A stretch of DNA of 17,198 nucleotides from CAJXTB01 sp047626195. Its GTDB lineage: Bacteria > Myxococcota_A > UBA796 > GCA-2862545. Made by a program: the position numbers and the translations under genes. This document shows positions 1 through 6,829 of this stretch, one piece after another. The notes beneath the pieces were generated by a model, which was not told the origin of the DNA, ran no database searches, and saw only the letters and a program-made list of their open reading frames with translations. The stretch covers positions 1 to 17,198 of the forward strand of contig JBLHSN010000099.1 of assembly GCA_047626195.1 (NCBI GenBank). The letters run 5' to 3'. Numbering within the stretch: position 1 is the first letter of the stretch; each line of letters begins with the position of its first letter.

Positions 1-425
1 CCAAAATAGCTGGCATCGCGTCCGGTGAATTCCACCAAGTCACCGCTAAAATACTCGCGGTTGTCAGGGTCGAGGACCATACGGGAGTACTCGACGTGGG
101 TCAGGCCGGGAAAGGCATCTGGGAAGGCCTCTGCAAGCATTTCCCAATGCAGCGTGTACGTATTCATGTCTAGGAACAGCGTCTCCTGCAGGTAGGAGTC
201 AGCGTTTGCCGCGGCAAGCCACTTGGTGTTGGCGCGCCGGTCGATGATTGTACTGGGGCGGCTGAGCGAGTCCCATTCAACAATGTCGACGATGCTGTGT
301 ACACAAGCGCGAGCCCCTACACGCTCATTTGCGATGTCGCACGGCAAGTCTTCCAGCGGCGGGACCGCGGGTGTCTTGCACCCGACGATAAGCAGGGCGA
401 GAGCGATGACTTGCTGGACTGACAC
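1..425 (-). CDS. Putative lipoprotein of unknown function (3' end outside window)
   Basis: The frame opens at a GTG with GGAG six bases upstream and runs off the left edge, giving 141 full codons. The N-terminus is a short lipoprotein signal: a hydrophobic stretch at residues 6-14 and a lipobox IVGC with the acceptor Cys at residue 16. The mature part begins with a Pro-rich spacer, then a mixed alpha/beta-looking segment with many aromatic and acidic residues; Cys at about 30 and 41 could form a disulfide. I do not recognise the family. It lies 131 bases downstream of the pseudokinase on the same strand and may be co-transcribed with it or have its own promoter. Membrane attachment is inferred from the lipobox only. 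The GTG start is supported by the ribosome site and by the position of the signal sequence. Confidence 0.7.
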   Translation of the reverse strand, partial: MSVQQVIALALLIVGCKTPAVPPLEDLPCDIANERVGARACVHSIVDIVEWDSLSRPSTIIDRRANTKWLAAANADSYLQETLFLDMNTYTLHWEMLAEAFPDAFPGLTHVEYSRMVLDPDNREYFSGDLVEFTGRDASYF

Positions 426-460
426 GTGGACTCCGGGCGACGCTCACCCAATCTGCACGC

Positions 461-479
461 TCTGTGCCAGGGGCACAGA
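461..479. other. Perfect 8-bp inverted repeat in the gap before the lipoprotein gene
   Basis: TCTGTGCC at 461-468 is followed by a 3-base loop and then GGCACAGA at 472-479. It lies 36 bases upstream of the lipoprotein GTG and 78 bases beyond the pseudokinase stop codon. There is no T-run on either side, so it is not a typical intrinsic terminator. It could be a protein-binding site or an mRNA hairpin between the two genes. It could also be chance. Confidence 0.35.
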
Positions 480-556
480 ACCTCGCTAGGAAGCTACCCC
501 AAGATGCAGGCCTTCGCCGGATTCGCGACAACCGTGACGTGGTTGGACTGCCTCGG

Positions 557-2044
557 CTACTCGTCTTCTGATGAGCGCTTGCGCCTGCGAGGGCGCTTGG
601 TCGTGGGCTCGCTGCTGCCACGACGCTTAGGACGCTCGGTTGGGGCCTCTTTTGCGTCGTCCTCTTTGCCAACAGCTTCCTCTTCACTGTCCTCACTGCT
701 TGGCCGACGCCTGGGACGCTTTGGGGCTTCCGCTGGTTCGTCTTCTTCTGTTTCACCATTCGCAGTTGGGCGACGCCTGGGACGCTTGGGGGCTTCTGCC
801 TCGTCTTCGCTGCTTGGACGACGCCTGGGACGCTTTGGCTTGGCGTCCTCGTCGGTCGCTTCGGCATCACCGCGACGGCGTGGACGTGCCGGTTCTGCAG
901 CGGGCTCTTCGGTGCGACGACGCGGGCGCTTGGGCTTGGCTTCTGCGTCCACTGCTTCAATCGGCTTCGGCGCGTCGGGGGTCTTGGCTGACGCCTTCCG
1001 TCCGCGTCCGCCTCGGCTTTCCCAGCGTTCATCGTTTTCTGCCGCGCGTTCAATCGCTTCTTGTACGGCCTTCTGTCCACGCGGCCGAATCGCGCGACCG
1101 GCGACTGGAATCGCTTGGGTATCGTCGACCGATTTGAGCGCGGTGCCACGCTTGCTGGTGTGTACCTTCTGCGCGCACTCGGCCAAAGAATCACCGGACA
1201 ATCCGGTCTCTAGGAGACCTTCGCATGCCAAGACAAAGTCTTCGGCACTATCAAAGCGGTTTCGCGGGTCAAAGTTGAGGGCGTAGGCCAAGACCTCGGC
1301 AACAGCCTTGCCCATCTTCTTGGCTTGGTTGTTCACCAACTGTGGCAAGACGCCAGACTCAAGACTCTTGCGAATGTCGGCGACGGAGCCGTCGAGCAGA
1401 GGCACGCCGAGAATCATCTCTGTCGCGATAAGCGCCAAGGAGCAAAGGTCCGCTTGCGCATCTTCAGGGGCACCCATGGCGCGCTCAGGAGGGGCGTAGC
1501 GCCAGGTATCGGCCTGTGTTGGGTAGGTGTCGTCTTGGCGGAACTTGAGCAGCTCCGGAGAAATAAGACCGTAGCCAATGATCTGAAGCTCGCCGTCTGC
1601 GCGGACGAGGACCCGCCACGGAGTCAGGTCGCCATGGGAAAATACGCCTTGGTCGGCACCTGTTTCTGCGGCTTCTCCAAGGATCATGCCGCCGAGGTAG
1701 CAAAGCTCTACCGCGGCGCGAATGCCAGCGGCCTTCTTCGTCTTTCTGGACGTGGAGAGGATTTCAGCGACCGACCGTGCATGTCCGGTTGGGTACAGAA
1801 GAATGCCCTCTTTTGGAAGGTAGGCACTGAGATCGACCAAGCCCGAGACCATCGGGAATTCCATGAAGCTACGTGCGAGTTCGATACTCCGGGACAGAAC
1901 TGGCATGTCCCGGAACGGCTCGTCGAGCCGAATCGCGGTGACAAGCGGACCGTCTTCTGGGTGTAGCTCAACGAGTTGAGCGGTAGGGCCATCGACTGTA
2001 CGACCAGTCACCATCATGTCTGCTAGAGTTTCCATCGCGCGCAC
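557..2044 (-). CDS. Protein kinase-fold pseudokinase with repeated basic/acidic C-terminal tail
   Basis: A 495-residue protein. Residues 1-280 resemble a Hanks-type kinase domain: catalytic loop HGDLTPWRVLV at 137-147, YAPPE in place of APE at 183-187, the helix-F Asp in DLCSL at 199-203, and DPRNRF near 259-264. Key residues are missing. The loop Asn is Arg144, the DFG Asp is replaced by Gly in GYG (157-159), there is no clear glycine-rich loop, and the likely VAIK Lys is Arg39. It is therefore probably catalytically dead and may act as a scaffold or regulator. Residues 365-495 are low complexity: seven RPRRR-like blocks alternate with Glu/Asp/Ser-rich spacers, ending in SSEDE. There is no signal peptide or membrane segment, so it is probably cytoplasmic. 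The start is GTG at 2044; an in-frame ATG at 2035 is an equally good start, and neither has a strong ribosome site. It is divergent from the APH-fold kinase gene across only 44 bases. Confidence 0.8.
   Translation of the reverse strand: MRAMETLADMMVTGRTVDGPTAQLVELHPEDGPLVTAIRLDEPFRDMPVLSRSIELARSFMEFPMVSGLVDLSAYLPKEGILLYPTGHARSVAEILSTSRKTKKAAGIRAAVELCYLGGMILGEAAETGADQGVFSHGDLTPWRVLVRADGELQIIGYGLISPELLKFRQDDTYPTQADTWRYAPPERAMGAPEDAQADLCSLALIATEMILGVPLLDGSVADIRKSLESGVLPQLVNNQAKKMGKAVAEVLAYALNFDPRNRFDSAEDFVLACEGLLETGLSGDSLAECAQKVHTSKRGTALKSVDDTQAIPVAGRAIRPRGQKAVQEAIERAAENDERWESRGGRGRKASAKTPDAPKPIEAVDAEAKPKRPRRRTEEPAAEPARPRRRGDAEATDEDAKPKRPRRRPSSEDEAEAPKRPRRRPTANGETEEDEPAEAPKRPRRRPSSEDSEEEAVGKEDDAKEAPTERPKRRGSSEPTTKRPRRRKRSSEDE
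571..936 (-). repeat. Repeats encoding RPRRR-like blocks in the pseudokinase tail
   Basis: Within the 3' part of the pseudokinase gene a 16-base unit, CGACGCCTGGGACGCT on the plus strand, occurs exactly at 705-720, 771-786 and 819-834. A near copy lies at 621-636 and more diverged copies lie near 580, 870 and 915. Spacing is irregular (48-84 bases) but always keeps the reading frame. On the coding strand each unit encodes the core KRPRRR, and the spacers encode Glu/Asp/Ser-rich segments. The pattern fits growth of the tail by in-frame duplication followed by divergence. Confidence 0.75.
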
Positions 2045-2088
2045 AGTACCGCAGGTGAGTCGTTGAGGGGTGCGTTACGGCCAGCGAC

Positions 2089-3075
2089 ATGACTGTCTCT
2101 GAACGATTGACTGACAACCTGCGCCAACAAGGCAGCGACGCGCGCGTCGTCTCCACCGAACCACTGTCTGGCGGTGCTTGCCAAGACTTGTTTCGCGTAG
2201 TTCTGGAGTGCGATGGCATCGAGGAGAACTGGGTGTTGCGCAGTGATGCGCTGACTTCGCTACCCGGGAGTATTTCGCGGGCGGAAGAGTACCCGGTGGT
2301 GCGGGCAGCGAATGCTGCGGGTGTGCCCACTCCACAGGTGCGCTGGTTTGGCGAAGGTATCGTCCGAGACGGCGCTGGCGCTTACATGATGGAGTGGTGC
2401 GACGGCATTGCCTTGGGTGGCAAGGTGGTTCGTCATCCCTCCCTAGCAGCGGCGCGTGAAGGGTTACCCGAGCAGCTCGCGCAGGCCCTAGCTGCTATCC
2501 ACGGCGTGACCCCGCCCAGTGGCATGAAGGGACCTGCGGAGGGTCAGGGGGCGGCTCACTGGGCCTTGTCCCGGCTTCGCGGATCGCTGGACCGCCTGCC
2601 GAGCGCGCGTCCGGACCTGGAGCTGGCTTATCGCTGGCTCAGCGAAAACACTCCAGACGACCCGACTGGACTGGTTCACGGCGACTTTCGAGTCGGGAAC
2701 TTCCTCGTTGACAACAGCGGCCTCACGGCGGTGCTCGATTGGGAGTTTACCCACCGAGGCAGCCCGTTTGAAGACATGGGCTGGCTGTCGGTGCGCGACT
2801 GGCGGTTTGGCGTATTGGACAAGCCTGTTGGCGGATTGTGCGACCGGGCGCGCTTCTACGCGGCGTACGAAGCGGCGGGCGGCATTGCGGTGAATCCCGA
2901 GTCTGTACACTTCTGGGAGGTCTTCGGCAATATGAGCTGGGCCACTGGTGCTCTGTGGCAGACTCAGCGCTACCTAGACGGCGAGTACGACTTTGAGTTG
3001 TTGGCCATTGGCCGGCGTACCGCAGAGATGACCTACGAGGCCCTGCGTCTCATTGAGCGTGGGGTGTGGCAATGA
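2089..3075 (+). CDS. APH-family phosphotransferase, LvaA / ACAD10-11 kinase-domain type
   Basis: A 328-residue kinase of the aminoglycoside phosphotransferase fold. Visible motifs are PLSGG (26-30) as the nucleotide loop, LRSD (50-53) in the lysine-strand region, the Brenner motif HGDFRVGN (197-204) with catalytic Asp199, and LDWE (216-219) with the metal-binding Asp217. The following HRGSPFEDMGWL segment is typical of the subgroup that sits beside acyl-CoA dehydrogenases. In Pseudomonas putida the homologous LvaA, with LvaB, phosphorylates the 4-hydroxyl of 4-hydroxyvaleryl-CoA; the ACAD10/11 kinase domains do related chemistry. Inferred role: ATP-dependent phosphorylation of a hydroxyacyl-CoA. 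An antibiotic-resistance role is unlikely given the neighbours. Its stop codon overlaps the next start (ATGA). The ATG at 2089 lacks a strong Shine-Dalgarno sequence. The exact substrate cannot be read from the sequence. Confidence 0.88.
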   Translation: MTVSERLTDNLRQQGSDARVVSTEPLSGGACQDLFRVVLECDGIEENWVLRSDALTSLPGSISRAEEYPVVRAANAAGVPTPQVRWFGEGIVRDGAGAYMMEWCDGIALGGKVVRHPSLAAAREGLPEQLAQALAAIHGVTPPSGMKGPAEGQGAAHWALSRLRGSLDRLPSARPDLELAYRWLSENTPDDPTGLVHGDFRVGNFLVDNSGLTAVLDWEFTHRGSPFEDMGWLSVRDWRFGVLDKPVGGLCDRARFYAAYEAAGGIAVNPESVHFWEVFGNMSWATGALWQTQRYLDGEYDFELLAIGRRTAEMTYEALRLIERGVWQ

Positions 3076-3464
3076 CTAGCGGCGCCGATGCCAACGTATT
3101 GCTTCAGGGCCTGGCTGTGTTTCTCGGCGAGACCGTGCGCCCTGCCATCGCCGACAAAGGGCTGGCGTTCCGGGTGCGCATCGCTCAGCACATGGCCATG
3201 TCGCTCGCTTTTGAGCAGCAGTTTGGTGAAGGCCATGACCGTGCTGCCCTCGAGCGGTTGTCCGCTCTGTTGTCCGTGAACACAGAAGCGTCAACGGCGT
3301 CCGAAGCCAAGAATCTCCGGGTGCGGCTGGAAGCCAAGCTCGCCGCAGCAATTCGCGACGGAAGCATCGCCACAGATGACGTCCGGCCCCATATTGACCA
3401 GAGTCTTCGAGATGAGCTCTCGTTCACCAATCCTGCCTTCGACCTGCGCAAGGACCTCCCATGA
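3072..3464 (+). CDS. DUF6285-like small protein, LvaB homologue
   Basis: A 130-residue protein, mostly predicted helix, with no signal peptide or membrane segment. The pattern of an N-terminal helix with VLLQGLAVFL and GETVRPAI, then a segment with FRVRIAQHMA, and finally a C-terminal NPAFD motif matches the small DUF6285 proteins that sit between an APH-type kinase and an acyl-CoA dehydrogenase. In P. putida, LvaB has no known catalytic domain but is needed with LvaA for phosphorylation of 4-hydroxyvaleryl-CoA. I chose ATG at 3072 because it overlaps the kinase stop codon as ATGA; a GTG six bases earlier is possible. The gene ends by overlapping the next start, also as ATGA. Inferred role: accessory subunit of the upstream kinase. 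The family call rests on gene context plus motif recall and is fairly secure. Confidence 0.82.
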   Translation: MTSGADANVLLQGLAVFLGETVRPAIADKGLAFRVRIAQHMAMSLAFEQQFGEGHDRAALERLSALLSVNTEASTASEAKNLRVRLEAKLAAAIRDGSIATDDVRPHIDQSLRDELSFTNPAFDLRKDLP

Positions 3465-4657
3465 ATGACTTTCTGCTGACGCCCGAACTGACCGCTCTCC
3501 GCCGCGAGGTGCGCGCCTTTGTCGATGAGCACGTCATTCCCAACGAAGATGCAGTGTTGGCAGAAGATGCCAAAGGGGAGCGTGCGGCGCTCGACCGCCT
3601 TCAGGCGATTGCCAAAGGGCGCGGCTTGTGGACGCCCCACCTTCCGGTCGACGTAGGCGGTAAAGGCCTCGGTCCCATGGGCATGTGCGCGGTCTTCCGC
3701 GAGCTCGGTCGGTCGCCTGTCGGCGCCCGCGCGTGCAACTGCGATGCCCCCGACCAAGGCAACATGGACCTGCTTCTCCGCGTTGCCTCCGAGTCGATTC
3801 GCGAACGCTGGCTCGGCCCGTTGATTGCCGACGAGTCGACCAGCGCCTTCTGCATGACCGAGCCTGCACCCGGTGCGGGGTCTGACCCGAGTAATTTACT
3901 GACCACCGCCGTTCAAGATGGCGACGACTGGGTCATCAATGGCCACAAGTGGTACTCGACCGGGGGAGGGAACGCGGCCTTCCTCATCGTCATGGCCCGC
4001 ACCAGCGACGATAAGCGCAATGGTGCAAGCATGTTCGTCGTCGACCGCCACGCCGAAGGCATCGAGCATGTACGCGACATGCACACCATGAGCGAAGGCT
4101 TCCTGGCTCACCGTGAAGCCGAGTTCCTCTTTCACACTGTACGTGTCAGCGGTGACGCCATCTTGGGGCAGATTGGAGATGGTTTCTCGTTGGCCCAAGC
4201 GCGCCTGGTTCCCGCACGTCTGACGCACTGCATGCGCTGGCTGGGCCTCGCCGATCGCACGTTGGACATGTGCCGTGAGTACATTGGGCGTCGGGTCAGC
4301 TTCGGCAAGCCCTTGGCTCGTCATGGTGCCATTCAGCGCATGATTGCGGAGAACGCCATGAAGATTCACCAGGGCAACCTGATGACCCTTCATTGTGCGA
4401 CATTGCTCGAAGCGGGACTCGACAAGCAGGCTCGCCCGTACAGCTCCATGGCGAAGAACCAAGTCGCAAAGCTGCTCTGCCAGGTGCTGGATGACGCCAT
4501 TCAGATGCACGGTGGTCTGGGCTACAGCGATGACCTGCCCTTTGGCCGCTGGTATCGCAGCTCCCGTGCTGCACGCATTGCGGACGGACCGGATGAAGTG
4601 CATGAGATGGTCGTCGCGCGCGATTGGCTGGCTGGGCGTCTGAACTTGCTGGTGTGA
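3461..4657 (+). CDS. Acyl-CoA dehydrogenase family protein, LvaC / ACAD10-11 type
   Basis: A 398-residue FAD enzyme with the full three-part acyl-CoA dehydrogenase fold. Motifs are FCMTEPAPGAGSD (130-142) and GHKWY (161-165) in the FAD/substrate barrel, RVSFGKPL (278-285), QMHGGLGYSDDLP (348-360) and ADGPDEVH (374-381). At the place of the YEG catalytic glutamate of medium-chain enzymes this protein has ADG, so Asp375 replaces Glu. The GPDEVH ending is typical of the ACAD10/11 and LvaC subgroup. That group converts a 4-phosphoacyl-CoA to an enoyl-CoA and then a 3-hydroxyacyl-CoA, rather than doing simple dehydrogenation. Third gene of the operon, ATGA-coupled to the DUF6285-like gene. No CoA ligase or short-chain dehydrogenase follows, unlike the full lvaABCDE cluster. 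An ordinary acyl-CoA dehydrogenase role remains possible. Confidence 0.9.
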   Translation: MNDFLLTPELTALRREVRAFVDEHVIPNEDAVLAEDAKGERAALDRLQAIAKGRGLWTPHLPVDVGGKGLGPMGMCAVFRELGRSPVGARACNCDAPDQGNMDLLLRVASESIRERWLGPLIADESTSAFCMTEPAPGAGSDPSNLLTTAVQDGDDWVINGHKWYSTGGGNAAFLIVMARTSDDKRNGASMFVVDRHAEGIEHVRDMHTMSEGFLAHREAEFLFHTVRVSGDAILGQIGDGFSLAQARLVPARLTHCMRWLGLADRTLDMCREYIGRRVSFGKPLARHGAIQRMIAENAMKIHQGNLMTLHCATLLEAGLDKQARPYSSMAKNQVAKLLCQVLDDAIQMHGGLGYSDDLPFGRWYRSSRAARIADGPDEVHEMVVARDWLAGRLNLLV

Positions 4658-4712
4658 ACCCTTGTGCTGGGTGTGTCCCTCGGGCTCGGATACTTGCGGA
4701 GGACGCCTCTGT

Positions 4713-6389
4713 TTAGCCTTCTCGTTCGCCGGCCTCGGGCGGACTGGGCTGTTCGACCTTGCTCTGCACAATGCGGAAACGTCGGGTGACGAATGCCGCG
4801 TCGGTCAGGCAAGCCGTTCCGGCTGGGTTGAGTCCAGTCACATGAAAGTCGCTGAACGCTGCGGTGAAGTTCATCGGCGCTTGGCGAACTAGATTGATGC
4901 CCACGCTCGCTCCAGCATCGGCAAAGGCGTCCTGGACCGACGCCATCCAGCTGCTGTCGGTGGTGTAGGCGTACGAGGCAATCGCGCCGTAGTGGTTAGC
5001 GTCGGAGGTGGCCTTCGCTAGAGCATCGTCTCGGTCTTGTGCGACAAGAACAAAGCCGATGGGGCCAAAGTGCTCGCGCTGCACGACGGCTCGGTCGTCG
5101 GCATCCACACGGACCAGTAGGGGGGTTGCCGTGCGTGCATTGGGGAAGTCAGGATGGGTGTACGGCGTTGACGGGCGCAGGACGGTCCCAGCGGCTGCCG
5201 CTGCATGTAGGTCGTCCCCGGTTCGCGCGCTGTGGAGGGCTCCGCAAACCGCCGGTCCGTGCTTGGTGCACAGCGCATCGATAGCACTGATGAGCCGCGA
5301 GACGAAAGCGTCGACGGACACCACCCCATCCGGCGTGGTGACCCCATCGGCGGAGAACCACAGGTTCTGCGGGGCGGTGCACATCTGTGCTGAGAACAAC
5401 GACAAGCCTGTGGCAAGAGCGCGGCACACGGCGTCTACGTCTTGCACAGAGTCGATCACCACGGCGTTACAGCCGGCGGTCTCGGTGTACACCTGCTTGT
5501 ACGCGTAGGTCTGCTCGAGATGCCGGCCGTAGGTTTGGCCGCCGGTAAAGTCGATGATGGCGACGTCTGGGTGTACCAAGATGTCTTCGGCGATGGGCGC
5601 GTTCCAGGTGTCGCAGGCCAGGACCAACAGGTTGGGATTGAACCCTGCCTTCGCCAGAACGGCTCGTGCGGTCTTCACCGCCATGGCCATGGGGAGGATG
5701 GTGTCTGGATGCGGCTTTAGGACGACGGGGTTGCCGGTCGCCAAGTTCGCCAGGATCGCCGGGTAGGCATTCCATGCCGGATAGCTGCCGCAGCTAAACA
5801 CCAGGGCGATGCCTACAGGAACCAGTCGGTAGCGCTTGTGCAGGACGACCGGCTCGCCTCGACCAAAGCGACGCTCAAACACAGTCGTCTCGGGCACATC
5901 AGCCATGGCGGAGTGCGCCGCCGCGAGCGCCTCTAAGCCGCGGTCCAGGGACGACGCGCCGCTGCCGGCAAAGGACAGCATGAAGGCCTGTCCGGCGGTG
6001 TGCATGGTCGCGTAGGTGTTGGCAAAGACGTCTTCCGACCACGCCTGGAGGATGTCCGCACAGATAGCCACGCGCTCGGCGGCACGGGCTCGCTTCCAGG
6101 GTCCCCAAGCATCGCGAACGCCGTCGAGTAGGGCATCTGTCTGGCACTGTGGGTAGTCGACGCCGAGTGTTTTGCCTGTATAGGGCGATGTCTCGGCGCC
6201 AAGCCGTCCGATTTCTCCGGGCTGGTTGAGGTCGAAAGGCGAGTCAAGCAAGGACTCGAAGCGTGCCTTGCCGGCTTCACGCGCACCGGCGGGATGGTGT
6301 TTGGCGCTGGGTGATTCAATGAATGGCGTGAACGCCTCGCGGCTCTTGTTCACCGCTGCGGCACGCTGGACGCGTTCCATCGGCGTCAT
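4713..6389 (-). CDS. paaN: PaaN-type aldehyde dehydrogenase
   Basis: A 558-residue protein, the usual length of the single-domain PaaN family; the fused MaoC hydratase domain of PaaZ is absent. Aldehyde dehydrogenase features in order: NPVVLKPHPDT (220-230) with the cofactor-binding Lys225, FTGGQTYG (281-288), ETAG (303-306) with Glu303 as general base, and QMCTAPQ (335-341) with the catalytic Cys337. The N-terminal KHHPAGAREAG region is typical of PaaN. It oxidises an aldehyde to an acid using NAD(P)+; in some bacteria it is linked to phenylacetate degradation. The start is the ATG at 6389, which overlaps the stop of the lipocalin-like gene as ATGA. No other paa gene is present, so the true substrate may be the aldehyde released by the oxygenase two genes upstream. 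An in-frame extension upstream of this ATG would read through the neighbours and is not real. Confidence 0.88.
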   Translation of the reverse strand: MTPMERVQRAAAVNKSREAFTPFIESPSAKHHPAGAREAGKARFESLLDSPFDLNQPGEIGRLGAETSPYTGKTLGVDYPQCQTDALLDGVRDAWGPWKRARAAERVAICADILQAWSEDVFANTYATMHTAGQAFMLSFAGSGASSLDRGLEALAAAHSAMADVPETTVFERRFGRGEPVVLHKRYRLVPVGIALVFSCGSYPAWNAYPAILANLATGNPVVLKPHPDTILPMAMAVKTARAVLAKAGFNPNLLVLACDTWNAPIAEDILVHPDVAIIDFTGGQTYGRHLEQTYAYKQVYTETAGCNAVVIDSVQDVDAVCRALATGLSLFSAQMCTAPQNLWFSADGVTTPDGVVSVDAFVSRLISAIDALCTKHGPAVCGALHSARTGDDLHAAAAAGTVLRPSTPYTHPDFPNARTATPLLVRVDADDRAVVQREHFGPIGFVLVAQDRDDALAKATSDANHYGAIASYAYTTDSSWMASVQDAFADAGASVGINLVRQAPMNFTAAFSDFHVTGLNPAGTACLTDAAFVTRRFRIVQSKVEQPSPPEAGEREG

Positions 6390-6829
6390 GGTCGCATCCA
6401 GCGCAGAGTGTACGTCCGGGTCACTCCTGAGCGTGCCACCAGGCTGTAGGACAGGGTCACCGAGTCCGTGCCTAGCGTGACGTGGCGGCGATTCTCTTGG
6501 CCGACGAGGTTGGGCGTGAGCGCGTGGGTAACGGTGTGAATAATGTCGTCGCCGTCGACGGACCACGTTCCGCCGTACGACAGGTAGCTGTCGAAGGCGG
6601 CGGCTTTCTCGTCGGCGGGAGCGGAGCCCGCCGTCTCCAGTCGACTTGCGCTCACAGCGGGACGGTCGGCACGCGAGAGCACCGCACTCATGTGACCGGA
6701 CGCGGCGTAGAGGATCTGGCCGACGGCGTCTTCGCCGAACGGAAAGACTGAGGGACGGTCGTCGGAGAAGGTGATGCGGAAGTCTCCGAGAACCCACGCG
6801 CCAACAACGTCGCTGGAGTTCACGCCCAT
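6386..6829 (-). CDS. Lipocalin-like domain protein
   Basis: A 147-residue protein resembling the bacterial lipocalin-like domain (Lipocalin_5 type). It opens with VVGAWVLGDFRI, the usual first strand with a Gly-x-Trp, followed by a GQILYAASGHMSAVL segment and repeated short beta-strands ending in TYTLRWMRP. There is no signal peptide, so it is probably cytoplasmic. Such domains form small beta-barrels that can hold hydrophobic ligands; no catalytic residues are apparent. Its ATG lies inside the end of the oxygenase gene (10-base overlap), and its stop overlaps the PaaN start. Expression is therefore tightly coupled to both enzymes. It may bind the hydrophobic substrate or cleavage product, but that is an inference from position only. 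Confidence 0.78.
   Translation of the reverse strand: MGVNSSDVVGAWVLGDFRITFSDDRPSVFPFGEDAVGQILYAASGHMSAVLSRADRPAVSASRLETAGSAPADEKAAAFDSYLSYGGTWSVDGDDIIHTVTHALTPNLVGQENRRHVTLGTDSVTLSYSLVARSGVTRTYTLRWMRP

Noticed and set aside
426..1286. Long open frames on both strands opposite or within the pseudokinase tail
   Set aside because: They arise from the repetitive Arg/Pro/Glu coding pattern, lack domain motifs and ribosome sites, and are shadows of the kinase-fold gene.
2089..3075. Aminoglycoside resistance gene
   Set aside because: The kinase has the APH fold, but its coupling to DUF6285-like and acyl-CoA dehydrogenase genes and its motif details fit the hydroxyacyl-CoA kinase branch.
4658..4712. 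Bidirectional terminator between the two convergent operons
   Set aside because: No stem of useful length followed by a T-run is visible on either strand in these 55 bases.
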